DNA of 64,000 nt from Chitinophagales bacterium (GTDB taxonomy: Bacteria > Bacteroidota > Bacteroidia > Chitinophagales > Saprospiraceae): NCBI GenBank assembly GCA_013298955.1, contig JAAFJT010000010.1:1-64000 (forward strand), read 5' to 3'. Positions 17,836 to 25,180 of the stretch are shown here, in pieces. The translations under genes and the position numbers were made by a program. The stretch's first letter is position 1. The number at the start of each line of letters is the position of its first letter. The notes beneath the pieces are model-generated. The model did no database searches. It worked only from the letters and a program-made list of their open reading frames with translations, and had not been told where the DNA came from.

Positions 17836-18777
17836 TTATGACTTAAATATTTTATCTAATAATATTTTTGCCAAATTATATTTGCTTTCATGAGTCCAAC
17901 CTGCGATATGCGGACTTAAAACCGTATTTTTAAAACCATACAAAGTATCGTATAGACGATGTTCTGCTGCCGAAAACGTTTCCACTTTTTCATTTTCAAA
18001 AACATCCAGACACACGCCGCGCAATTTCCCAGTCGTACAGCCTGCAATCACGGCTTTCAAATCTACCACTTTGCCGCGTGATGTATTGATTAAAATAATA
18101 TTTTTAATGCAATGATTTAAAAACGATTCATTGAAAAAATGATGCGTTTCTTGCGTCAAGGGCAAGTGAAAGGAGATAATATCGGCTTGATTTTGAATGG
18201 TTTGTATATCGGTTTCAATACTATTTTTCAAATCATACGGTTGCGTGTAACCTGCGGGCAAATATTTGTCATAAGTCAAAATTTTCATATCAAAACCTAC
18301 CAATTTCCTTGCGAAACGCGCACCAGTATGCCCAAAACCAATGATGCCAACCGTCAAACCTTCGATTTCAAAACCACGCCGCGCTTCACGTTGCCAAATT
18401 TTTTGGCGCACTTGATTGTCTGACGTTACGAGTTGATTCGCCAATGCCAATAACATTCCAATCGCATGTTCCGCAACCGCATTTCGATTCCCTTCAGGCG
18501 AATTGTAAACCGCAATACCTTTTTCCGCCGCATACACACGGTCAATAATCTCCATACCAGAACCCAATCTGCCGACAAATTCGAGTTGAACGGCGCGGTC
18601 GATAAGTTCTTTATGAACAAAAATCTTGCTATTGACGATTAACCCATGATACGCTTGAATGCAGTGAAGTACTTTTGAATGATTTATATTTGGCTGATAA
18701 TCAACAAGATAGCCTTTGTTTTCAAATCCTTCCAACATCAAAGGATGTACATCATCCGTAATTAAAACTTTTTTCAT
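17836..18777 (-). CDS. D-2-hydroxyacid / phosphoglycerate dehydrogenase-like enzyme
   Basis: A 313-residue NAD-dependent D-2-hydroxyacid dehydrogenase. The nucleotide-binding motif VGIIGFGHTGARFARKL is near residue 143. Catalytic-region motifs are LINTSRGKVVDLKAV (Arg), LDVFENEK (Glu) and SPHIAGWT (His). It has no ACT regulatory domain, so it is a short form. SerA (3-phosphoglycerate to 3-phosphohydroxypyruvate) is the closest plausible role and would fit with serC at 61886, but related 2-hydroxyacids cannot be excluded. It is monocistronic, with the hairpin element at 17610-17800 just beyond its stop. Confidence 0.85.
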   Translation of the reverse strand: MKKVLITDDVHPLMLEGFENKGYLVDYQPNINHSKVLHCIQAYHGLIVNSKIFVHKELIDRAVQLEFVGRLGSGMEIIDRVYAAEKGIAVYNSPEGNRNAVAEHAIGMLLALANQLVTSDNQVRQKIWQREARRGFEIEGLTVGIIGFGHTGARFARKLVGFDMKILTYDKYLPAGYTQPYDLKNSIETDIQTIQNQADIISFHLPLTQETHHFFNESFLNHCIKNIILINTSRGKVVDLKAVIAGCTTGKLRGVCLDVFENEKVETFSAAEHRLYDTLYGFKNTVLSPHIAGWTHESKYNLAKILLDKIFKS

Positions 18778-18870
18778 TTTTCAAAAAATAAAGTTATTGA
18801 AAAGACAGGGTCTTCTGCAACTTTTTTAACAACAACGTTTCCGCAGCATACGCTCACCTACTCAGAAAGA

Positions 18871-19554
18871 TTACACAAAGAGTTTGTAAGCAACGAATTG
18901 CATCAAAAATCCTAAGGCAAAACCCGACAAAAGTTCTCGCAAATTGTGTGCATTCAAGACCAGTCGAGACGTGCCGACCAAGCCTGCACTTAAAATCCCG
19001 ATGAGTAATAAAAATGTCATGCTCACATTATACACGCCCAAAAAGGGAATGTGCATGGAAAATGTATTGTAACTAAAAACGCGCATCGTGATGTAAATCA
19101 TCCCTATCAAACCGCCCATTCCTGCGGCATGTAGGCTGATTTTAAAAAATATATTGACTACAAACATAATGAATAGCGAAATCGTCGCGCCCAAAACGCA
19201 CATGCCAAAGGCACGCGGCACAATATTATTGTCTTTGACGCTGAGGAATATCCACAGGTAAAAGATACCTGTGGCGATAAATGGACCAATGCGGTCTTGC
19301 CGATTCGCCATGCTCCAAGTTTCGACCATCCCTAACCGTTTCATTAGGAAAACAGCCGTTACAGGCAAGAAAAAACTCGCCGCAAATACGCCTAATATCA
19401 ATAATTTGCTATCCGTCCATCGATTGACCCCAAAAAGATAGGGATTTACAGCGAGCAAAATCATCAACATATAAGTGATAATCAGCAACGGATGAAATAT
19501 TAAAGAAACGGCTTGTGCCATTCTGCGTATTAAATGATTGACATCTATAATCAT
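18871..19554 (-). CDS. PAP2-like polytopic membrane protein
   Basis: 227 residues with about six hydrophobic helices. The motifs KISLHAAGMGG and SRLVLNAHNLRELLSGFALG correspond in position to the second and third phosphatase motifs of PAP2 lipid phosphatases. The first motif (KxxxxxxRP) is not clear, so catalytic activity is uncertain. In PAP2 enzymes this architecture removes phosphate from undecaprenyl pyrophosphate or phosphatidate. It is predicted to sit in the inner membrane. No close neighbour on its strand. Confidence 0.6.
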   Translation of the reverse strand: MIIDVNHLIRRMAQAVSLIFHPLLIITYMLMILLAVNPYLFGVNRWTDSKLLILGVFAASFFLPVTAVFLMKRLGMVETWSMANRQDRIGPFIATGIFYLWIFLSVKDNNIVPRAFGMCVLGATISLFIMFVVNIFFKISLHAAGMGGLIGMIYITMRVFSYNTFSMHIPFLGVYNVSMTFLLLIGILSAGLVGTSRLVLNAHNLRELLSGFALGFLMQFVAYKLFV

Positions 19555-19822
19555 CGGATTCTCGGATTCTTTCTAAATGGACACTTGATATTAAAATAGA
19601 CTTTTTCGTTTTACAGGCACAAGTTACAGCCTTTTTTGTAATTTGAAAATTTATTTTTTAGGGTAGCCCTGAAATCAAATACAGTTTGTTAAAAAATTAT
19701 ATGTTTTAAAATAAAATTTTAATTTTTTTTGAAAATAAAAATTAAATTTTTGCACCTTTGCGATGTGAAAGATAGCAAGTGCTATCCATTATTGAATCCT
19801 GCCATGCGCTAAACCATTCGAT
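19555..19822. other. Divergent promoter region
   Basis: An AT-rich spacer between divergent genes. CACCTTTG at 19754-19761, one base off the -7 consensus, lies about 62 bases before the plus-strand gene. Nothing else is recognised. Confidence 0.4.
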
Positions 19823-20275
19823 ATGAAAAAATTATTTTTATATATAGGGCTTTTCTGCACGTTTAGTTTGTTACCGACCTTGATTTCGGCGCAAGGTTTG
19901 AAGGAAAATGCTTGGCGATTGTTAGCAAAATTGACCTATTCCAAAAAAATGGACTCCATTTTGGGGTTCAAAGTGGATGTTCCTGTGTATAGCAAGGAAG
20001 TACAGGCGATGGAAGGAAAAGAAATTAGTATTCGCGGGTACATCATTCCGACAGATGGTTATAAAAGTACGAGTGCCTTTATATTATCCGCATTTCCGTA
20101 TAATATGTGCTTTTTTTGTGGCGGTGCGGGACCCGAAACCGTGATTGAAGTGGTTTGTAAATCGCCGATTCCATATTCAGCAGACCCTGTGACGTTAAAA
20201 GGAATGCTGCATTTGAATGGTGGCGATGTCAATACCTTGTTATATACGTTAAAAAACGCTGTAAAAGCGAATTAA
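19823..20275 (+). CDS. Secreted DUF3299-like protein
   Basis: 150 residues with a signal peptide (cleavage near ISAQ, residue 24). The mature part reads like DUF3299 / OB-fold-like exported proteins: GYIIPTDG followed by NMCFFCGGAGPETVIEV, a Cys-x-x-Cys that may bind metal or heme-related cofactor, and a small beta domain. Function is not established. The stop codon is six bases before the nitroreductase start, so the two are almost certainly cotranscribed. Confidence 0.65.
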   Translation: MKKLFLYIGLFCTFSLLPTLISAQGLKENAWRLLAKLTYSKKMDSILGFKVDVPVYSKEVQAMEGKEISIRGYIIPTDGYKSTSAFILSAFPYNMCFFCGGAGPETVIEVVCKSPIPYSADPVTLKGMLHLNGGDVNTLLYTLKNAVKAN

Positions 20276-20281
20276 AAGAAT

Positions 20282-20854
20282 ATGAATCCAGTAGATTTCA
20301 ACGAATTAGTCAAAAATCGTCGGTCGATTTTCACTAAAAGTTATAATAAAAAAAATATTCCTCGCGCCATTGTTGCGCAAATTGTGGAAAATGCGAACTG
20401 GGCTCCCACCCATAAATTGACCGAACCTTGGCGTTTTAAAATATTGAGAGCCAAAGGGTTACAAGATTTTTCAGCTTTTTTAGCCAAGGATTATGTCAAA
20501 CATACGCCTTTGGAAAAACAATCTGAAATCGGGATGAAAAAATTTATTGAAAACCCATTGAATGCCAATACGGTTATCCTTCTTTGTGTGCAGCGCGACC
20601 CTGAAACACGCGTTCCAGAATGGGAGGAAATGGCTGCGGTGGCTGCCGCAGTGCAAAATATGTGGTTAACTTGTACTGCGTATCAAGTTGGTGCTTATTG
20701 GAGTACGCCGGGAGTGATTCATCGGATGGGCGATTTTGTACCGCTTGCAGCAGGTGAAAAATGTATTGGTATTTTTTATATGGGTTATACGGACGCGCCG
20801 CAACCTGCGGGAAAACGCACGCCGATTGAAACTAAAATTCAGTGGATTGAGTAA
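20282..20854 (+). CDS. Nitroreductase-family flavoprotein
   Basis: A 190-residue FMN-dependent oxidoreductase of the nitroreductase fold. The N-terminal RRSIFTKSY binds FMN phosphate. WAPTHKLTEPWRF is the conserved W/P-x-x-x-x-x-P-W segment, and the C-terminal half carries GIFYMGY before a basic end. Members reduce nitro compounds, quinones or enones with NAD(P)H; the substrate here is unknown. It is the second gene of a three-gene run (19823-21516). Confidence 0.88.
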   Translation: MNPVDFNELVKNRRSIFTKSYNKKNIPRAIVAQIVENANWAPTHKLTEPWRFKILRAKGLQDFSAFLAKDYVKHTPLEKQSEIGMKKFIENPLNANTVILLCVQRDPETRVPEWEEMAAVAAAVQNMWLTCTAYQVGAYWSTPGVIHRMGDFVPLAAGEKCIGIFYMGYTDAPQPAGKRTPIETKIQWIE

Positions 20855-20883
20855 GTCGCAGCACCCTTCTCTCTTACTTCTGA

Positions 20884-21516
20884 TTGAAAACATTTTTTTA
20901 TACACAATCCAAACTGTTTCAAAAACAGTTTGGTTCAGCAAAACCATTTGACTCGACCGTGATTTCAAGTTTTTTAGACAAGGTAGAAAGTTATTTTGAG
21001 CTGGAGCAGCCCAAATTTGACAGCTTGGATGAGGCGATTGATACCGTCGTCCCCAAAGTGCAAGGTTATAGCTCCGACCTGCGCGATGAAAACAGCTATT
21101 TGGATAAACGTTGGGTGGAAATCCGTGATACAGATGATTTTCACGAAGCCGTCTTATATATTTTTCGCAAGGGCGGTGAATGCCTTATCTCATTGGAAGG
21201 CAATATCGTGAAAGGGAGTTGGAAATATTTGCAGGAATCGAATACGTGGTTGTGGTCTTCGGGCAAAGGAGAAGAATTATATGATTTGATTTTCCTCAAT
21301 TCCACCTTTTTTATCCTCAAAAAGCATGGTAATAAACAACGACATCGCAAATATTTTGTCTTAGTTACGGAGGGCATGGCGCGGCGATTCAATTGGCGCG
21401 ATATGTTCCTTTCTTTGCACAATCAGTATTTGGATTCTGCCAAATTCCGATTGTGGACGGTGATATTAGTGGCATTTATCGTTTTTATTTTGGTATTGAC
21501 CATTTCGTGGCGATAA
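20884..21516 (+). CDS. Tail-anchored protein of unknown function
   Basis: 210 residues with no recognised family. The first 180 residues are soluble with an alternating beta/alpha pattern (YLDKRWVEIRDTDDFHEAVLYIF, FFILKKHGNKQRHRKYFVLV). The last 20 or so (LWTVILVAFIVFILVLTISW) form a single C-terminal membrane helix, giving a tail-anchored topology with the body in the cytoplasm. It starts 29 bases after the nitroreductase stop and probably shares its transcript. Confidence 0.65.
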   Translation: MKTFFYTQSKLFQKQFGSAKPFDSTVISSFLDKVESYFELEQPKFDSLDEAIDTVVPKVQGYSSDLRDENSYLDKRWVEIRDTDDFHEAVLYIFRKGGECLISLEGNIVKGSWKYLQESNTWLWSSGKGEELYDLIFLNSTFFILKKHGNKQRHRKYFVLVTEGMARRFNWRDMFLSLHNQYLDSAKFRLWTVILVAFIVFILVLTISWR

Positions 21517-22087
21517 AAGATTCGGAGCAAAGCAAATCGATAGACTTTGCGTCGAGGTGGTTTTGCGATACAATTGGAACGCGGATGACACGGATTAGGC
21601 GAATTTTTCACGAATTTTGAACTAAATTTCAAAAAAAGCCGTGCTTACCCGTTCAATCCCTTTCATCCGTGTTCCAATTGTATCCAAAACCACTTCGACG
21701 CAACGTATATTTTGAAAAAAAAAGTATGCCTTTTACCAAACTATAACCCACAAATGAAACAGCCCTACAAAAATCATTTTTTTACTTTTTTTGCGAGAGC
21801 CCTTTTTCCTTAGTTGTTTCGGGCTTAATGCACGATAAGCAACAATTTTAGACCAAACGCCGTTTCAAGGCGTATTGTAACTTAGCGTAAGGATTGGCAA
21901 TTGCCCAAGTCAACAGCCTGACTTGTACATTTTTTCAATTTTTTTAAAAAATTGTAAATAAAAAGTTATTGTTTTCTGCAAAAAATCCAATATTTTGCGC
22001 CCGAATTAACAATTAGCTCGGAATGACCCACTAATTGTACCGAAATTACACACATCTTGTTCACTGAAAAATTAACAAAAAATTTCC
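21517..22087. other. Intergenic region with a long inverted repeat
   Basis: Bases about 21547-21702 form an inverted repeat. The left arm runs through GTCGAGGTGGTTTTGCGATA and AATTGGAACGCGGATGA, and the right arm is its complement ending GACGCAAC. This belongs to the family also at 33764-33907 and 40051-40217. The remaining 380 bases are AT-rich, with no gene and no clear promoter seen. Confidence 0.65.
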
Positions 22088-22789
22088 ATGGGACCTGGAA
22101 CCGTTAGAAATTTGACCTACTTGGCAGTAGGACTTTGCGTTTTTGCATTGATTTATTTGATTAATCAATCCATCAAGAAAAAAGAGCGTGACCGTTTGGC
22201 AGTAGCGGAAGGCAGTATGAGTGGCTCTATGGGCGATTCGGCTTCTACAATGGCAGTGACGACGACTTTAGGCGGTGGTTCTCCTGCAACCAATGAGCAA
22301 TTGGGCGCGGCAGCAGTAGGGGCGGCGGGCAGCAGTGCAGCAGCAGCAGGGTCTTTGGTGAAGCCTGTTGCACCAACAGCAACAACAACAACAACTGTGC
22401 GTTCTGCTCCTGCTTCTACGACGGCAGCAGCAGGAAATCTTGCGGAAGCATCTCCTGTCAACCACTCTAAAACGGGTTTGACGGCAAAAGGCGGCGCGGG
22501 TTCAAGCGGCGCGAAAACAGCGACGGCAACAGAGACTAAAACGTACACGACTGCGGGCGATAAAGGCAATTTTTGGGTTATCGCAGGTAGTTTTAAAGAT
22601 GCGGCAGGTGCAAATGCACGCGTGACGGATTTGAAAAAGAAGGGGTTTGCGTATGCAACGGCTGTCAAAGATGAAACTTCAGGTAATGTGCGGGTTGTAG
22701 CGGCAAAATTCCCTTACAATGGCGGTGCGGAAGCGGAAGTACGCAATTTGAAAGCAAAGCAAGTGGATGCGTTTATTTCCAAACAATAA
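22088..22789 (+). CDS. SPOR-domain membrane protein
   Basis: 233 residues. One N-terminal membrane helix (about 8-27, LTYLAVGLCVFALIYLI), a long Ala/Thr/Gly/Ser-rich linker (about 40-155), and a C-terminal SPOR domain from about 158 (GNFWVIAGSFKDAAGANARV). SPOR domains bind denuded peptidoglycan at division sites. The layout, anchor then flexible linker then SPOR, matches FtsN-like or DamX-like proteins, but the partner is unknown. A large open frame on the opposite strand is only an antisense echo of the repetitive linker. Confidence 0.85.
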   Translation: MGPGTVRNLTYLAVGLCVFALIYLINQSIKKKERDRLAVAEGSMSGSMGDSASTMAVTTTLGGGSPATNEQLGAAAVGAAGSSAAAAGSLVKPVAPTATTTTTVRSAPASTTAAAGNLAEASPVNHSKTGLTAKGGAGSSGAKTATATETKTYTTAGDKGNFWVIAGSFKDAAGANARVTDLKKKGFAYATAVKDETSGNVRVVAAKFPYNGGAEAEVRNLKAKQVDAFISKQ

Positions 22790-22822
22790 TCTTTTGGGTT
22801 GGCAATAAACACCCCAAATGGA

Positions 22823-22962
22823 TGTAAACAAATGAGTCGCCAGGAAATTTATTTCCCGACGACTCATCTTGTTTACACCCGACCTACATCAGTTGGTAAA
22901 ATATACGTTGCGTCGTCCGTGTTCCCATTGTATCGCAAAACCACCCGACGCAACGTATAAGT
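22823..22962. repeat. Two palindromes after the SPOR gene
   Basis: 22823-22877 pairs TGTAAACAAatGAGTCG with its inverse around GGAAATttATTTCC. About 22904-22960 pairs ATACGTTGCGTCG with CGACGCAACGTAT around GTGTTCCCATTGTATCGC. The second shares pieces with the 21547-21702 repeat. Confidence 0.7.
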
Positions 22963-23012
22963 AGGGAATGCACTTTTTTTTCAGTGTTTAGAAAGAAAAT
23001 TAAATTTTTTTA

Positions 23013-23020
23013 TACCTTTG
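23013..23020 (+). promoter_or_regulatory. -7 box deciding the hydrolase start
   Basis: TACCTTTG matches exactly and lies inside the longest possible frame. The true start must therefore be downstream, at 23035 or 23041. Confidence 0.7.
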
Positions 23021-23034
23021 CTCCAAAGAAATTT

Positions 23035-23814
23035 ATGTCAATGAATTACACGCTGAAAGAAGAGGGAAAATTTAAATACATCGAAACTGGCACCAATCAT
23101 CCAGAAACGTTGGTATTATTACATGGTTTAATGGGTGCGTTGAGCAATTTTACCGCAGTTATCAACCATTTTTCCAAGACGCATAACGTAGTCGTGCCGA
23201 TGTTGCCCATCTACGAATTGCCCATTTACAATGTCTCGATTCAAGGTTTTGTTGATTATGTAGTTGATTTTGTCGAATTTAAACATTACGATAAAATACA
23301 TTTATTAGGCAATTCTTTGGGTGGTCACATTGCCTTGCTCTATACGCTTGCGTGTCCGAATCGGGTGCAATCCGTGATTTTGACGGGTAGTTCTGGATTG
23401 TTTGAGAGCGCGATGGGCAACACGTTTCCTCGACGCGGCGATTATGAATACATCGCTAACAAAGCGCGCGAGACGTTTTATGACCCTGCGGTGGCAGACC
23501 AAGCATTGATTGATGATATTTTTTCGACGGTCAATGACCGTTCCAAAGCGATTCGGATTGTAGCCACTTCTAAATCCGCGATTCGACACAATTTGGCAGA
23601 TAAATTACACCAAATCAAAGCACCGACTTTGCTGATTTGGGGTAAAAATGATATTGTTACGCCTCCATTCGTAGGGGAAAAATTCAAGGAATTGATTGAA
23701 AATGCCCAATTAGTTTGGTTTGATAAGTGCGGTCATGCGCCAATGATGGAGCATCCGATTCTTTTCAATCGCCATTTAGAACTTTTTTTGAATGCACATG
23801 CCGTTACAGCGTGA
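23035..23814 (+). CDS. Alpha/beta hydrolase
   Basis: About 259 residues. The oxyanion-hole HGLMG is near residue 30 and the nucleophile elbow GNSLGG near 92. The acid Asp is in WGKNDIVTP and the histidine in CGHAPMMEHP. All catalytic elements are present, so it should be an active esterase, lipase or C-C hydrolase of the MhpC/BioH type; the substrate is not evident. I placed the start after the promoter box at 23013, since the 17 extra residues upstream (MFRKKIKFFYTF...) fall on it. Monocistronic. Confidence 0.87.
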   Translation: MSMNYTLKEEGKFKYIETGTNHPETLVLLHGLMGALSNFTAVINHFSKTHNVVVPMLPIYELPIYNVSIQGFVDYVVDFVEFKHYDKIHLLGNSLGGHIALLYTLACPNRVQSVILTGSSGLFESAMGNTFPRRGDYEYIANKARETFYDPAVADQALIDDIFSTVNDRSKAIRIVATSKSAIRHNLADKLHQIKAPTLLIWGKNDIVTPPFVGEKFKELIENAQLVWFDKCGHAPMMEHPILFNRHLELFLNAHAVTA

Positions 23815-23824
23815 ACCGTTGAAA

Positions 23825-23931
23825 AAGTTTCGGAAAATTTTCAATTTTCCGAAACTTACGGCGTAACCTCCCTTATAGAGAAGCTACGCCATAAGTTTCG
23901 GAAAATTTTCAATTTTCCGAAACTTATGGCG
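23825..23931. repeat. Two tandem copies of the AAGTTTCGG palindrome
   Basis: 23825-23857 and 23887-23931 carry the same 33-base hairpin core, separated by 29 bases. The second has extra CGCCAT/ATGGCG arms. They lie immediately after the hydrolase stop codon. Confidence 0.85.
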
Positions 23932-24013
23932 CAACGCGAAGTGATTACCGTCTTAAATCATTTTTTTAGCCCCATTTGTCGAAAAAGGGGAATGATTTTT
24001 ACAGAATAGTTGT

Positions 24014-24021
24014 TATTTTTG
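24014..24021 (+). promoter_or_regulatory. -7 box for TM2-TPR gene
   Basis: TATTTTTG matches the consensus, 31 bases before ATG 24053. Confidence 0.6.
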
Positions 24022-24052
24022 CATCTAAATCAATCGAAAATCATTCTTTTTT

Positions 24053-24868
24053 ATGAAAAATAAAACAACTGCGGGTTTATTGAGCCTGTTTCTGGGCGTT
24101 TTTGGGGTACAATTTTTTTATTTAGGCAATTTTGGCTTAGGCATCATGGCATTGGCGTTCACGTTTTCGCACCTTGCTAAATGGTCTGTTATGATTGGAC
24201 TGATTCAAGGTGTATTGCTTTTTGCGATGGACAAACTCGAATTTGACCGAAAATACAATTCTAAATGGGGTAAAAATCCTCAAAATCGCAACAATCAAGG
24301 GCATCCGCCGCAACAACAACCCGAATATCCGCCTCAGTTTCCACCAAAACAACAGTATCCACCACAATATCCACCACAATATCCGCCTAAACAGCAGCCG
24401 CAAACGCAACCACAACAGCCGTCTGTGAATGGTTTGACGAGTCAACAACGCGTTCAAATAGAGGCTTTGCGCCAAGACGGTTTGAAAAAGCAAGCTGATT
24501 ATGATTTCAAAGGGGCGATTGATGCTTTTGGAAAAGGCATTGATATAGATGCAAAAGATAATTTATTGCATTTTCACTTGGCTTGTTGTTATTCGTCGGA
24601 GGAAAATACGAATATGGCATTATATCATTTGGAAAAAGCGGTGCAATACGGTTTTAAAGATTTTGAAAAAATTAAGAAAGAAGATACTTTAGCTTTTTTG
24701 CGGATTCAAACAGAGTTTGAATCGTTTGTCAGCAATGGTTATAAACGATTGGAAACCATTGAAAATCAAGGGCTTTTGGAACGATTGAAACATTTAGCGA
24801 GTTTGCGGGAGCGCGGCATGTTGAGCGAGAAAGATTTTGCAGACCAGTCAAAACGATTATTTCAATAA
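24053..24868 (+). CDS. TM2 - Pro/Gln linker - TPR - SHOCT protein
   Basis: 271 residues. A TM2 domain with two membrane helices occupies residues about 1-60 (GLLSLFLGVFGVQFFYLG). A linker rich in PPQYPP repeats spans about 85-125. A TPR-like helical region covers about 135-220 (GAIDAFGKGIDIDAKDNL). The end, LLERLKHLASLRERGMLSEK, fits a SHOCT oligomerisation motif. It is probably an inner-membrane scaffold with a cytoplasmic protein-interaction tail. Function unknown. It has its own promoter; an element with a 34-bp hairpin follows. Confidence 0.75.
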   Translation: MKNKTTAGLLSLFLGVFGVQFFYLGNFGLGIMALAFTFSHLAKWSVMIGLIQGVLLFAMDKLEFDRKYNSKWGKNPQNRNNQGHPPQQQPEYPPQFPPKQQYPPQYPPQYPPKQQPQTQPQQPSVNGLTSQQRVQIEALRQDGLKKQADYDFKGAIDAFGKGIDIDAKDNLLHFHLACCYSSEENTNMALYHLEKAVQYGFKDFEKIKKEDTLAFLRIQTEFESFVSNGYKRLETIENQGLLERLKHLASLRERGMLSEKDFADQSKRLFQ

Positions 24869-24871
24869 TTA

Positions 24872-25020
24872 ACCTAAGTTGCGCGGTAAAACCGTTTTGG
24901 GCAGAAAAAGACTTTCTGGGGACGGGTGTTTGTTGTTTTGTTGAATGGGGCTTTGCCCCATTCAACAAAACAACAAACACCCGTCCCCGTCTCCCTCTTT
25001 TCGGCAGCTTTGCCGCCTAA
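24872..25020. repeat. Complex repeat element with a perfect 34-bp hairpin
   Basis: Begins ACCTAAGTTGCGCGGTAAAA, then CCGTTTTGGGC. Then comes a perfect 34-bp stem with a TTT loop (24918-24988), CTCCC, and a CGGCAGCTTTGCCGCC mini-hairpin. The order is that of 17610-17800 read on the other strand, but the hairpin sequence is entirely different. Confidence 0.8.
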
Positions 25021-25093
25021 ACGCTCCCTCTCCTTTTTCTGTTGGCATGACCCAAAATAAAACATAAATGGCTTAAAGCATTAAACTAAGTCG

Positions 25094-25101
25094 TATATTT
25101 G
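25094..25101 (+). promoter_or_regulatory. -7 box for fibronectin-type cargo gene
   Basis: TATATTTG, an exact match 80 bases before ATG 25181. Confidence 0.6.
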
Positions 25102-25180
25102 CAAGTCTAATTCAAATAGTCTATACAGCCTTCACTGCCTAATCCATTCAAATTATTTTTTCATAATCCTATTTTTCTAC

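Noticed and set aside
22165-22668. 167-codon minus-strand frame opposite the SPOR gene
   Set aside because: Antisense echo of the Ala/Thr-rich linker. The plus-strand gene has a membrane helix and a SPOR domain.
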